From assembly GCA_037479115.1 (NCBI GenBank), contig JBBFLK010000015.1, forward strand, positions 1 through 64,000: a stretch of DNA of 64,000 nucleotides, read 5' to 3'. Shown here piece after piece: positions 33,898 to 42,490 of the stretch; the stretch's first letter is position 1; each line of letters begins with the position of its first letter. The stretch is from Anaerohalosphaeraceae bacterium. Lineage in GTDB: Bacteria > Planctomycetota > Phycisphaerae > Sedimentisphaerales > Anaerohalosphaeraceae. Both the position numbers and the translations under genes were made by a program. Under the pieces are notes generated by a model. The model was not told the origin of the DNA. It did no database searches and saw only the letters and a program-made list of their open reading frames with translations.

Positions 33898-35208
33898 ATG
33901 GACATTCGATACTGGAATCAGCGGCTGGAGACCCTGCCACAGCCCGAACTGCGTCAGCTTCAGCTGGAGCGTCTGCGGGAAGTTGTCGGGTACGCCCTTC
34001 AGACCCCGTTCTACAAAAAGCGTCTTCCGAAAGTCGGGATTTCCTCCCCGGAGGACATCCGCTCTCTGGACGACCTGAAACGAATTCCCTTTACCGTCAA
34101 AGATGACCTGCGTCAGGCCTTTCCCAAAGGGCTGCTGGCCGTCGATATGGAAAAAGTGGTTCGGATTCATTCCTCCAGCGGCACGACGGGGATTCCGACG
34201 GTGATTTACTATACGGCGGATGATTTGGACCGCTGGACGGATTTGCTGGCCCGCAGCATTGTGGCCACCGGCGCCGGTCCCGGAGATGTCTTCCAGAATA
34301 TGATGAGCTACGGTCTTTTTACCGGCGGACTGGGGATGCATTACGGGGCCGAGCGGGTCGGAATGGCGGTAATTCCGGTCGGCGGCGGCAACACCCAGCG
34401 GCAGCTTCAGATTATGCGGGATTTCCGCACGACGGTGCTGCATATTACGCCCAGTTATCTGCTGCACATTCACCAGCGGATGCCGGAGTTCGGTCTGACA
34501 CCGGCGGATTTGAATCTCAAAAAGGCCTGGATGGGGGCCGAGCCCCATTCGGAAAATACACGGCTCAAACTTCAGGAGTTATTCGGAATTGATATTTACA
34601 ATTCCTACGGTCTCAGTGAGATGAATGGTCCGGGTGTGGCATTTGAATGCGTCTATAAAAACGACCTGCACGTCTGGGAGGACGGATACATCATTGAAAT
34701 CATCGACCCCCGAACGGGCGAGCCGGTAGAGGACGGCCGGGAGGGCGAAGTTGTTTTCACGAATCTGATTCGCCATGCCCTGCCTCTTTTGCGGTATCGA
34801 ACCCGGGATTTGGCCTTTCTGCATCCGGAGCCCTGTCCATGCGGGCGAACCGCCCGGCGGATGTCGCGCATTACGGGACGCACGGATGATATGCTCATTA
34901 TCAACGGCGTGAATGTCTTCCCCTCTCAGATTGAAGAAGTGCTGATGAGCATCCCGGAGGTCGGGACGAATTATCAGATTCATCTGAGCCGTCATGAGGG
35001 GCTCGACCGCCTCACAGTCAAAGTGGAAATCTACTCCAAACTGTTTACCGGCGATTTGGCCGCCCTCGAGGCCCTCAAAAACAAAATCAACGAAAAGCTG
35101 CGGGCTTCCATTACCATCAATTCCCGAATTGAACTGCATGAGCCCGGTTCACTGCCTGCGTTTGAGGGCAAGGCAAAACGTGTTGTGGATGAACGGGAAA
35201 AACTGTAA
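33898..35208 (+). CDS. paaK: Phenylacetate-CoA ligase (2)
   Basis: A 436-residue second PaaK-family ligase. It has [71 protein letters not shown] and TGRTDDMLIINGVNVFPSQI, all intact. The ATG at 33898 has GAAAGG upstream; a start 10 residues earlier is possible. Keeping two full ligases with separate ACT proteins points to two substrates, for example phenylacetate and indole- or hydroxyphenyl-acetate. Confidence 0.94.
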   Translation: MDIRYWNQRLETLPQPELRQLQLERLREVVGYALQTPFYKKRLPKVGISSPEDIRSLDDLKRIPFTVKDDLRQAFPKGLLAVDMEKVVRIHSSSGTTGIPTVIYYTADDLDRWTDLLARSIVATGAGPGDVFQNMMSYGLFTGGLGMHYGAERVGMAVIPVGGGNTQRQLQIMRDFRTTVLHITPSYLLHIHQRMPEFGLTPADLNLKKAWMGAEPHSENTRLKLQELFGIDIYNSYGLSEMNGPGVAFECVYKNDLHVWEDGYIIEIIDPRTGEPVEDGREGEVVFTNLIRHALPLLRYRTRDLAFLHPEPCPCGRTARRMSRITGRTDDMLIINGVNVFPSQIEEVLMSIPEVGTNYQIHLSRHEGLDRLTVKVEIYSKLFTGDLAALEALKNKINEKLRASITINSRIELHEPGSLPAFEGKAKRVVDEREKL

Positions 35209-35251
35209 CGGTTCATCGCGACGGTCAAAGATTTGAGCAAGGAGCAGCAGT

Positions 35252-35686
35252 ATGGCCAAGCAGATTACGGTTTTTTTGGAAAACAGACCGGGACGAATTC
35301 AGACCATTTCCCGCATTCTCAAGGAAAAAGGCCTGAACATCCTGGCCTTTTCCATTCAGGACCGCGGGGAGTTCGGGCTGATGAAGATGATTGTGGACAA
35401 ACCGGATGAGGCCCAGTTGGCGCTGGCCGACCGCGGGATGGCCTGTGCCCTTAAAGAAGTCTTTGCCGTTACGGCAGCGGATCAGCCCGGCAATCTGGAA
35501 ATGCTCACCACGGCCCTGGCGGAAAACAATATCAATATCAAGGATGCCTACGGGTTTGTCTCCACGGCTGATAAACGGGGCATCTGCTATTTGGAGGTGG
35601 AAAATCCTCAGAATGTAGATGTCGGCCGACTGATTGCCGAACACGGTTTTACGCTGATTGCCGATAAAGACCTTTACGATTTATAA
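35252..35686 (+). CDS. Tandem ACT-domain protein (2)
   Basis: A 144-residue paralogue of the protein at 33433-33864, again with two ACT domains (ITVFLENRPGRIQTISRILK in the first; VTAADQPGNLEMLTTALAEN in the second). AAGGAGCAGCAG precedes the ATG. It follows paaK 2 by 43 bp, so the operon repeats a ligase-ACT module twice. It is expected to be a ligand-binding regulator of the pathway. Confidence 0.85.
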   Translation: MAKQITVFLENRPGRIQTISRILKEKGLNILAFSIQDRGEFGLMKMIVDKPDEAQLALADRGMACALKEVFAVTAADQPGNLEMLTTALAENNINIKDAYGFVSTADKRGICYLEVENPQNVDVGRLIAEHGFTLIADKDLYDL

Positions 35687-35695
35687 CAGGACGAT

Positions 35696-36409
35696 ATGGA
35701 CCTTTTGCCTGCAATTGACCTCCGCGGCGGGAAATGTGTTCGCCTGATTCAGGGCCGGTACGATAATCAGATTACCTATCGGGAAAATCCGCTCGAGCAG
35801 GCCGAAGAGTTTTTCGCGCAGGGGGCTCGCTGGCTGCACATTGTGGACCTGGACGGTGCCAAAGAAGGAAGACCGCTTCATACGGATGTGGTTCGCCAGA
35901 TTCTTCGTCATCTGCCGATGAAAGTCGAATTGGGCGGGGGACTCCGCGAGGAAGAATCTATCCGTCAGATGCTCGATTTGGGGCTGGAACGGGTGATTAT
36001 CGGCACCAGTGCCGTGAGCAATTTTGAATGGTTTTCTGAAATGGCCTGCAAGTTTCCTAATCGTTTAGCGCTTGGGCTGGATGCACGCGGTTTTCGTCTG
36101 GCAGCTGAAGGGTGGCTCAAAGAAACCGGGGGAGATTTGCTGGAATTTGCCCGACGGGCCTCTCAACTGCCGATTGCCGCTGTCATTTATACGGATATTG
36201 AAAAAGACGGAATGCTCTGCGGTCCTAACTTGGCCAGGACGGAGGAGTTAATCAAGGCTGTTTCGGTTCCGATTGTGGCGGCCGGCGGGGTTACGACAAT
36301 ACAAGATATTAAAAATCTGAAAAAAATCGGCGCGGCCGGGGCTGTTATCGGACGTGCCCTTTACGAAGGGACCCTTGATTTATCAGAAGCGATTCAGGTA
36401 TCAAGATAA
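35696..36409 (+). CDS. hisA: Phosphoribosylformimino-5-aminoimidazole carboxamide ribotide isomerase
   Basis: A 237-residue TIM barrel for the fourth step of histidine synthesis. The catalytic acid region DLLPAIDLRGGKCVRLIQG is at the start, GLDARG near residue 130, and the phosphate-binding ends VAAGGVTTIQD and GAAGAVIGRALYEG are present. It lies 9 bp after the ACT gene, so it is read as the last gene of the aromatic operon, away from other his genes. Confidence 0.95.
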   Translation: MDLLPAIDLRGGKCVRLIQGRYDNQITYRENPLEQAEEFFAQGARWLHIVDLDGAKEGRPLHTDVVRQILRHLPMKVELGGGLREEESIRQMLDLGLERVIIGTSAVSNFEWFSEMACKFPNRLALGLDARGFRLAAEGWLKETGGDLLEFARRASQLPIAAVIYTDIEKDGMLCGPNLARTEELIKAVSVPIVAAGGVTTIQDIKNLKKIGAAGAVIGRALYEGTLDLSEAIQVSR

Positions 36410-36459
36410 TTCAGATTCATAATATCTTGCAACAAGGAAATAAGGCGACTAAATTTTTT

Positions 36460-36481
36460 CAGAATTTTTCGGAAAATTCTG
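36460..36481 (+). terminator. AT-rich hairpin after hisA
   Basis: A 9-bp perfect stem (CAGAATTTT with AAAATTCTG) and a TCGG loop, followed by ATAGTTCTT and not by a clean T run. It may be a weak terminator of the ior operon just before the rpsB promoter. Confidence 0.4.
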
Positions 36482-36488
36482 ATAGTTC

Positions 36489-36518
36489 TTGACAGAACAA
36501 GGGCCTTTCCTTTACCTT
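36489..36518 (+). promoter_or_regulatory. Promoter of the rpsB operon
   Basis: A perfect TTGACA (36489-36494) with a weak TACCTT (36513-36518) 18 bp on. The leader to the rpsB GTG is about 80 nt. Confidence 0.45.
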
Positions 36519-36605
36519 ACAGTGCTTCTGGTCAGCGGAGACCGGACAGAGAGAGTCTTTGTGTAATTTCAATCAACGTTTTATAGAATCTGGAGGTTAG
36601 TTTCT

Positions 36606-37448
36606 GTGAATAAGGAACTGGCTCGCGAATTAATCAGCGCGGGCGTACATTTCGGACACGGGGTCAGCCGCTGGAACCCCAAGATGGAACCCTACATCTA
36701 CGGGAAGCGCGGAATGATCCACATTATCAATGTCAAGGAAACCTTAAAGGGGCTGCTGATAGCCAAGAAGCTCCTTGCCCAACTGGTTTCCGAAGGAAAA
36801 GATGTGGTTTTTGTCGGCACGAAGCGCCAAGCCCAGAAGGCCGTTCAGCAGGCGGCCGAACGCTGCGGGATGCATTATGTGACCGAACGCTGGCTGGGCG
36901 GAACGCTCACCAATTTCCGTACCATTCGCTCACGGCTTCAGCGGCTGGAGGAACTGGAGGAAATGGAGGCCTCCGGACGGCTGGAAGAAGAGAGCAAAAA
37001 GCAGGGGGCACGCCTGAAAAGAGAATTGCGGAAAATCCGAAGCAATTTGTCCGGTATTCGCAAGATGAATCGTCTGCCGGGTGCTGTTGTTGTGGTGGAT
37101 GCCCGGAAGGAATATATCGCCTTGCGTGAAGCCCGCAAGCTGGGGATTGCCACCATCGGCATTATCGATACCGATTCGGACCCGGATACGGTGGATGTGG
37201 TGATTCCGGCCAATGATGATTCGATTAAGGCGATTGAAATTATTCTCAATGAGCTGGCGGATGCCGTGGCGGAAGGCAAAACCATTGTCCGTACATCGGA
37301 ACCGGCGGATGCCGCTCAGGCCGCCCGCCGACGTTCACGCCGGCGCGTTCTGGCCAGTGCCTCTGATGCCTCCGAAGAGGCCCCGGAAACCGTCGCCTCC
37401 GAGAATCCGGCTTCACTTTCCGAGTCGGCGGCTCCGGACAATGCCTGA
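36606..37448 (+). CDS. rpsB: Small ribosomal subunit protein uS2
   Basis: A 280-residue uS2, required for a complete 30S subunit. Typical parts are LISAGVHFGHGVSRWNPKM, FVGTKRQAQKAVQQAAERCG, RWLGGTLTNFRTIRSRL, LPGAVVVVDARKEYIALREA and TIGIIDTDSDPDTVDVVIPA with NDDSIKAIEIIL. A C-terminal extension of about 50 Ala/Ser/Glu-rich residues (from RRRSRRRVLASASDASEEAP) goes beyond the E. coli length. The start is GTG with GGAGG at about 9 nt. It is the first gene of the rpsB-tsf-pyrH-frr cluster. Confidence 0.97.
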   Translation: MNKELARELISAGVHFGHGVSRWNPKMEPYIYGKRGMIHIINVKETLKGLLIAKKLLAQLVSEGKDVVFVGTKRQAQKAVQQAAERCGMHYVTERWLGGTLTNFRTIRSRLQRLEELEEMEASGRLEEESKKQGARLKRELRKIRSNLSGIRKMNRLPGAVVVVDARKEYIALREARKLGIATIGIIDTDSDPDTVDVVIPANDDSIKAIEIILNELADAVAEGKTIVRTSEPADAAQAARRRSRRRVLASASDASEEAPETVASENPASLSESAAPDNA

Positions 37449-37467
37449 CACTTGGCAGGGAATTTGC

Positions 37468-37492
37468 CCGGTGCCGGCTGGATGGGCACCGG
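37468..37492 (+). other. Hairpin between rpsB and tsf
   Basis: An 8-bp perfect stem (CCGGTGCC with GGCACCGG), 9-nt loop, no T run. Its position matches the rpsB-tsf spacer, where mRNA ends or attenuation occur in other bacteria. Confidence 0.55.
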
Positions 37493-37530
37493 ATTGAACC
37501 AGACAATCAGCAAACGGGAGTTTGAATCAA

Positions 37531-38391
37531 ATGGCGGATATTTCAGCAGCAGCGGTTATGAAACTTCGCAAGGCCAGCGGTCAGGGAATGATGGACTGCA
37601 AAAAGGCCCTCGAAGAAACCAATGGAGATTTTGATGCAGCGATGGAACTGCTTCGCAAGAAGGGTCTGGCGACTCTTCAGAAGCGGGCCGGACGGGAAAC
37701 CACACAGGGACGTCTGATTTGCCGGAAAAGTGCGGATGGGCGTTCGATGGCGATGGTGACCCTGTGCTGCGAAACGGATTTTGTGGCGAAAAACGATGAC
37801 TTCCTGGCTGCCTGCGAGAAACTGGGCGAATGTGCCCTGAAGGCCGATGTCCAGGCCGGTCCTCAGGACCTGATGGACATCGAAGTGGCCGGCAGGAAAT
37901 TCTCCGATATTCTCACGGAAGCGGTCAGCAAAATCGGCGAGAAAATCGAAATTGGAGACTTTGCCCGGTACACTCTTTCCGGCTGCGGCCTGTTCGGTTC
38001 CTACGTCCATTTCAATGAAAAAACCGGTGCGATGGTGGAAATCGAGACCGACAGCGAGAAAACCGCGGAGGCTCTCCGGCATTTGGCCAACGAAATCGCT
38101 ATGCATATCACGGCTATCAAGCCGATTGCGGTGGATCGGGAAACGGTGGCTCCGTCCGTGCTGGAGCAGGAACGCCGGATTGCGGCCGAACAGGTCAAAG
38201 ACAAACCCGCCAATATGGTGGAAAAAATTGTCGAAGGGAAAATTGCCAAATTCCTGAAGGAAAACTGCCTCCTTGAGCAGCCGTTTGTCAAAGACGACAG
38301 CAAGACCGTCAGCGAGGTGCTCAACGAGGCGGCCCGGGCCGCCGGCGGGCGGGCTAAAATCAAACGCTTTGTCCGATTCGAAATCGGATAA
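37531..38391 (+). CDS. tsf: Elongation factor Ts
   Basis: A 286-residue nucleotide exchange factor for EF-Tu. The UBA-like N-terminus and signature are VMKLRKASGQGMMDCKKALE. The EF-Tu contact TLCCETDFVAKNDDF is present; note CC in place of the commoner V/N-C before ETDFVA. The C-terminal dimerisation module ends ARAAGGRAKIKRFVRFEIG. The ATG at 37531 has GGGAG at 9 nt. A terminator follows the gene. Confidence 0.97.
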   Translation: MADISAAAVMKLRKASGQGMMDCKKALEETNGDFDAAMELLRKKGLATLQKRAGRETTQGRLICRKSADGRSMAMVTLCCETDFVAKNDDFLAACEKLGECALKADVQAGPQDLMDIEVAGRKFSDILTEAVSKIGEKIEIGDFARYTLSGCGLFGSYVHFNEKTGAMVEIETDSEKTAEALRHLANEIAMHITAIKPIAVDRETVAPSVLEQERRIAAEQVKDKPANMVEKIVEGKIAKFLKENCLLEQPFVKDDSKTVSEVLNEAARAAGGRAKIKRFVRFEIG

Positions 38392-38408
38392 GCGGCCGAA
38401 AAGGTTCA

Positions 38409-38443
38409 GGCATCGTAAACGCAGGTTTTCGATGCCTTTTTTT
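38409..38443 (+). terminator. Terminator after tsf
   Basis: GGCATCG (38409-38415) pairs with CGATGCC (38430-38436), 14-nt loop, followed by seven T. It should limit read-through from rpsB-tsf into pyrH-frr. Confidence 0.8.
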
Positions 38444-38471
38444 CACCCTGTCCGCACGGACGGGAACAAAG

Positions 38472-39197
38472 ATGGATATGAGCGACATACGGTATAAACG
38501 CATTCTGCTGAAATTGTCGGGAGAAAGTTTCTGCAAGCCCGACGGCTTCGGCATCGACGGAGAGGCCCTCGAGTCGATTGCGCAGCGCATTATTCGGATT
38601 TGCCGATTGGGACCGCAGGTGGCGATTGTCGTCGGCGGGGGAAACTTTCTGCGTGGGCATTCGTTTTCGCGCAAAAGCCATATCCCCCGAACAACCGCCG
38701 ACTATATGGGGATGCTGGCGACGGTCATCAACGCCTGTGCCCTGCAGGAGATTCTCGAGAAAGAAGGCCAGCCGACCCGTGTTCTCAGTGCCATCGAGGT
38801 TTCTGCCATCTGCGAGCCGTTTATCCGCCGGCGGGCCATTCGGCATCTGGAGCGCGGCCGGGTGACGATTCTGGCCGGCGGAACCGGAAATCCCTTTTTC
38901 TCCACGGATACCTGTGCGGCCCTGCGGGCGGCTGAGCTGGGGGCTGACCTGATGATTAAGGCCACCAAAGTCGATGGGGTTTATACGGATGACCCCAAGA
39001 CCAATCCGCAGGCCCGTTTAATCGAGCGGATAACTTATGCACAGGTCCTTCAGCAGAATCTGAAGGTAATGGACCCGGCGGCGGTCAGTTTATGCTGGGA
39101 AAACCATATTCCGATTATTGTTCTGAATTTTTTCCGAGACGGTTCTATCACCCGGGCCCTTTGCGGGGAACAGGTAGGAACCTGGATCAGTGATTGA
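38472..39197 (+). CDS. pyrH: UMP kinase
   Basis: A 241-residue hexameric UMP kinase of the amino-acid-kinase fold, making UDP. It shows YKRILLKLSGESF, VGGGNFLRGHSF, DYMGMLATVINACALQEILE and LMIKATKVDGVYTDDPKTNP. A second ATG (38478) two codons on is also possible. It lies in its conserved place between tsf and frr. Confidence 0.96.
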   Translation: MDMSDIRYKRILLKLSGESFCKPDGFGIDGEALESIAQRIIRICRLGPQVAIVVGGGNFLRGHSFSRKSHIPRTTADYMGMLATVINACALQEILEKEGQPTRVLSAIEVSAICEPFIRRRAIRHLERGRVTILAGGTGNPFFSTDTCAALRAAELGADLMIKATKVDGVYTDDPKTNPQARLIERITYAQVLQQNLKVMDPAAVSLCWENHIPIIVLNFFRDGSITRALCGEQVGTWISD

Positions 39198-39198
39198 A

Positions 39199-39223
39199 CG
39201 GCCGGACCGAAACAAACCGGCCG
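39199..39223 (+). other. GC-rich hairpin between pyrH and frr
   Basis: A 7-bp perfect stem (CGGCCGG with CCGGCCG) and 11-nt loop, starting at the pyrH stop. There is no T run, so it is more likely a stability or processing element than a terminator. Confidence 0.45.
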
Positions 39224-39250
39224 AAGCAAGCAGGAAAGGGGAAAGCGTCT

Positions 39251-39811
39251 ATGACAACCAAACAGATTGTTGCCGAACATGAGCGGAATATGCACAAGTC
39301 GATTGACTTTCTGAAGACGGAGCTGCGTTCTGTGCGGACCGGACGCGCCTCACCGGGGCTGGTGGAGCATCTGACGGTGGAATATTACGGAACGCCTACT
39401 CCGCTCAAGCAGCTGGCGACCATTGCCGTGCCCGATCCGTCGTCGATTGTCATCAAACCCTTTGATGTGTCCTGCCTGAAGGAAATTGAAAAAGCCATTA
39501 AGGCCAGCGAGCTGAGCCTGGCCCCGGTGGCGGACGGCAAAACCATTCGTCTGAATCTGCCCCCACTCAGCGAAGAGCGGCGGAAGCAAATTGTCCAGCA
39601 GGTCAAGCAGATGGGCGAAAAAGTCAAAGTCACCATTCGGAACATCCGCCGCGATGCCATCAAGGCCCTCGAGGATGAAGAAAAGAAAAAGACCATCACG
39701 GAGGATGACCGGGACCGGGGCAAGAAAGAAATCGAAGACCTGACCAAAAAGCATATCGAACAAATTGACGAAATCATTGAGGCAAAATCGCGGGAAATTC
39801 TGTCCGAGTAG
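39251..39811 (+). CDS. frr: Ribosome recycling factor
   Basis: A 186-residue RRF, which with EF-G splits post-termination ribosomes. Typical stretches: LKTELRSVRTGRASPGLVEH, YYGTPTPLKQLATIAVPDPS, RLNLPPLSEERRKQIVQQVK and VTIRNIRRDAIKALEDEEK. The ATG at 39251 has GGAAAGGGG upstream and gives the standard length; a frame start 19 residues earlier would overlap pyrH. Confidence 0.97.
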   Translation: MTTKQIVAEHERNMHKSIDFLKTELRSVRTGRASPGLVEHLTVEYYGTPTPLKQLATIAVPDPSSIVIKPFDVSCLKEIEKAIKASELSLAPVADGKTIRLNLPPLSEERRKQIVQQVKQMGEKVKVTIRNIRRDAIKALEDEEKKKTITEDDRDRGKKEIEDLTKKHIEQIDEIIEAKSREILSE

Positions 39812-39874
39812 TCTTAAAGCCTCCTTTCTGTTTCGCTGTTTTCAGAAAACGTTTCTTGTTTGGGGAGCTTTCTC

Positions 39875-42490
39875 ATGACCGACCCAAAAATGCGGAAAAA
39901 GTCCGTCAAACGAATTGGGATTTGGGCGGGGATTGTTCTGGCGGCTGTTTGTGTGCTCCTGAGTCTTGTTCCGACCCTTCTGTCCAGCCGAATCGGTACG
40001 TCCTTTCTTCTGGCGCAGCTGAACCGTTCGCTCGACGGCACCCTGACGCTGGATGATTTATCGCTCGGCTGGTTCAGCGGTGTTCGGGTGCAGAATCTCC
40101 GCTGGAAGGATGCCGCCGGACAGACCCAGGTTCAGATTGTTTCTCTGAAGGCCCGCCCGAAGTGGCTGGCCTTGCTGGGAGGCCGAATCGCCCTGACCGA
40201 TGCCGTGGTGGATGGGCCGTTTATCGAGGTGAAGATGCCTGCTTCAGTTTTGTCGGCCGCCCCGCAGAAATCGGAGCAGCCCCCGCAGGGTTCCCCGCCG
40301 TCTGTGTATCGAATCGGCCCCGTTGAATTGGAGATACGGCAGGGGCAGGCCGTTCTGGAGCAGGCCCGTCCGAATGGGCTGCCGCCGGTGCAGCTGCATG
40401 TTCGAAATCTGGCTTCGACAGTGATTCTGAACCAATCGGGCAAAGACTCTTCGGTTTCCATCTCGATGGATGTCGGAGACGGAAGCCAGCAGGGGTTCGT
40501 TCAGGCCAAAGGGCAGGGGATTGAGGTTCCCTCTCCGGCGGGGCTGGCGGGACTGAGCGGACAGTTTGATGTGGAAATCCGCTCCCTGTCGCTGGCGAGT
40601 CTGGCCCCGCTGCTGGCCCTGGCCGGCAAGGATGTCCAGATGGCCGGCACCCTCAACGGCACGGCCAATGCCAAGATTGCCAACGGGCAAATTCAGACGC
40701 TTCAGGCCTCCGCCGACCTGACCGGTTTTCAGCAGGTTTTCGAAGGCCAGACCCTGCGTCTCGAACAGCCGGTCAAGCTCCGCACGCGGCTGTCCGCCCG
40801 GGCGGATGAATGGCTTATTGAACAGATGGAGCTGGAGTCTTCGTTTTGTCGGCTGTCCGGAAAGGGCGGTCTGAATGCCCTGGAATATACCCTGTCTGCG
40901 GATTTGGCCCAGACACAGGCCGTTACGGCTCCTCTGGTGGACTGGAAGGGCTATAAAGTCGCCGGGCTTTTGACGGCAGACGGAAAGGTTCTGCGGAATC
41001 AGCAGGCTATAGAGGCCTCCGGAAAACTTGCCATTCGGGATTGTGTTCTCAGGCAGGACAGCAAATCCGTCGTTTTGTCTGAACTGAGCCAGAATTATGA
41101 TTTAACCCTTTCTCCGGACTTTCAGTCGGTTCAGATTCGCCGGTTTGAATTGGCTGCCAAGCCGATTGGGACGGTCAGTCTGTCGGATGCGAAGGCGAAC
41201 TGGAGCCGGCCCGACGTGGAAGCAGTGCTCGCCTTGACGGGAACGGTGGATTTGAAGAATGCGGTACCGCTGGTCAATTTCTTTTATCCGCTGCCTGCAG
41301 ACCTTTCGCTGGCGGGGGTCCTGCGGCCGAATGTCCGAGTGGAAATGAAAGAAGGGCTTCTTCGTGTCCTGACGGCTTCGACGGAACTGGACAATCTGAC
41401 GGTCAGCAAGGCAAACATGGAACCGTTTGTCAGCCGCAAGAATACCCTGAAAGCGGATATTGCCTGGGATTTGAAGAAGAATGAGCTGCGGCATCTGAAA
41501 GATTTTGAACTGAACAGTGACGCCGTTCGCGTTCGCGGCAATCTCCAGCAGACGGCTGCTCCGGACAAATCCCAGATTGCCGGGCAGGCCCAGGCGGAAT
41601 ATGACTGGAAGGAGGTCTCGTCGCTGGTCCGCCCTTTTCTTTTGGACGGATTGACGCTGGAGGGGAAGCGGAATGACCAATTCAGTTTTTCCGTCAGCAA
41701 AACTTCTTCGGGAATCGACTGGCAGACACTGGCGGCCAATGGCTCGTTCGGTTTTCAAAGGGCTTCTTATAAAGGATTATCGATTGGAACGGTGGATCTG
41801 AAACTGAAGGCCGACAAGGGAACAGCGGCGATTGACCTGGCGGATACGCCGGTCAATAACGGCGTCCTCCGGCTGGCGGGGGATATCGACTTTAAAAATC
41901 AGCCGCCTGTGTTTCGTCTGCGGAAACCGATGGCTGTGCTGGAGAAAGTCCAGATTAATGATGAGCTGACCCGAAATCTTCTGGAGTATGTCAATCCGCT
42001 GTTTGCCAATGCCAGCCGTGTCTCCGGTGTGGCGGACTTTTCCTGTGAGGAATTGGTGCTGCCGCTTCAGGCCGAACGAAAGGACCTGCTGAAGCTTAAA
42101 GCGGTGCTGGCGCTCAGCCAGGTCACCATGCGTTCAGACGGTTTTCTGAAAGAACTGCTGAATGTCATCGGCGGCGACCCATCCGTTGTTTTGACGCTTC
42201 ATCCGACTCCTCTGTCCCTCGACAAAGAGGTACTGTCTTACCAGAATATGCAGGTGGATGTCGGGAAGAATCCGATTGTTTTTTCCGGTCAGGTCGGGCT
42301 TGACCGGCGGCTCCGAATGGAGATGAAAATGCCCTGGACGCTCAGCGGACAGACCGTTCGTTCCGGCGAGAGTCCGTCGGACCAGATTGTTCTGCCCGTC
42401 CGCGGCACTATAGACAGGCCTCAGGTGGACTGGAACAGACTTCTCCAGCTCAATCTGGGCCGAATCCTTTTAAGGGAACTTCTCAAGTGA
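39875..42490 (+). CDS. AsmA-like / DUF748-type envelope protein
   Basis: An 871-residue protein. One N-terminal membrane helix (IGIWAGIVLAAVCVLLSLVP) is followed by an AsmA-type start (LNRSLDGTLTLDDLSLGWFS then GVRVQNLRWKD). A very long periplasmic part rich in amphipathic beta strands follows. AsmA/TamB relatives form hydrophobic grooves that carry lipids between the membranes. The ATG at 39875 has GGGGAG at 7 nt. The C-terminus (VRGTIDRPQVDWNRLLQLNL) is also typical of the group. It overlaps the next gene by 4 bp, suggesting a shared envelope role. Confidence 0.75.
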   Translation: MTDPKMRKKSVKRIGIWAGIVLAAVCVLLSLVPTLLSSRIGTSFLLAQLNRSLDGTLTLDDLSLGWFSGVRVQNLRWKDAAGQTQVQIVSLKARPKWLALLGGRIALTDAVVDGPFIEVKMPASVLSAAPQKSEQPPQGSPPSVYRIGPVELEIRQGQAVLEQARPNGLPPVQLHVRNLASTVILNQSGKDSSVSISMDVGDGSQQGFVQAKGQGIEVPSPAGLAGLSGQFDVEIRSLSLASLAPLLALAGKDVQMAGTLNGTANAKIANGQIQTLQASADLTGFQQVFEGQTLRLEQPVKLRTRLSARADEWLIEQMELESSFCRLSGKGGLNALEYTLSADLAQTQAVTAPLVDWKGYKVAGLLTADGKVLRNQQAIEASGKLAIRDCVLRQDSKSVVLSELSQNYDLTLSPDFQSVQIRRFELAAKPIGTVSLSDAKANWSRPDVEAVLALTGTVDLKNAVPLVNFFYPLPADLSLAGVLRPNVRVEMKEGLLRVLTASTELDNLTVSKANMEPFVSRKNTLKADIAWDLKKNELRHLKDFELNSDAVRVRGNLQQTAAPDKSQIAGQAQAEYDWKEVSSLVRPFLLDGLTLEGKRNDQFSFSVSKTSSGIDWQTLAANGSFGFQRASYKGLSIGTVDLKLKADKGTAAIDLADTPVNNGVLRLAGDIDFKNQPPVFRLRKPMAVLEKVQINDELTRNLLEYVNPLFANASRVSGVADFSCEELVLPLQAERKDLLKLKAVLALSQVTMRSDGFLKELLNVIGGDPSVVLTLHPTPLSLDKEVLSYQNMQVDVGKNPIVFSGQVGLDRRLRMEMKMPWTLSGQTVRSGESPSDQIVLPVRGTIDRPQVDWNRLLQLNLGRILLRELLK

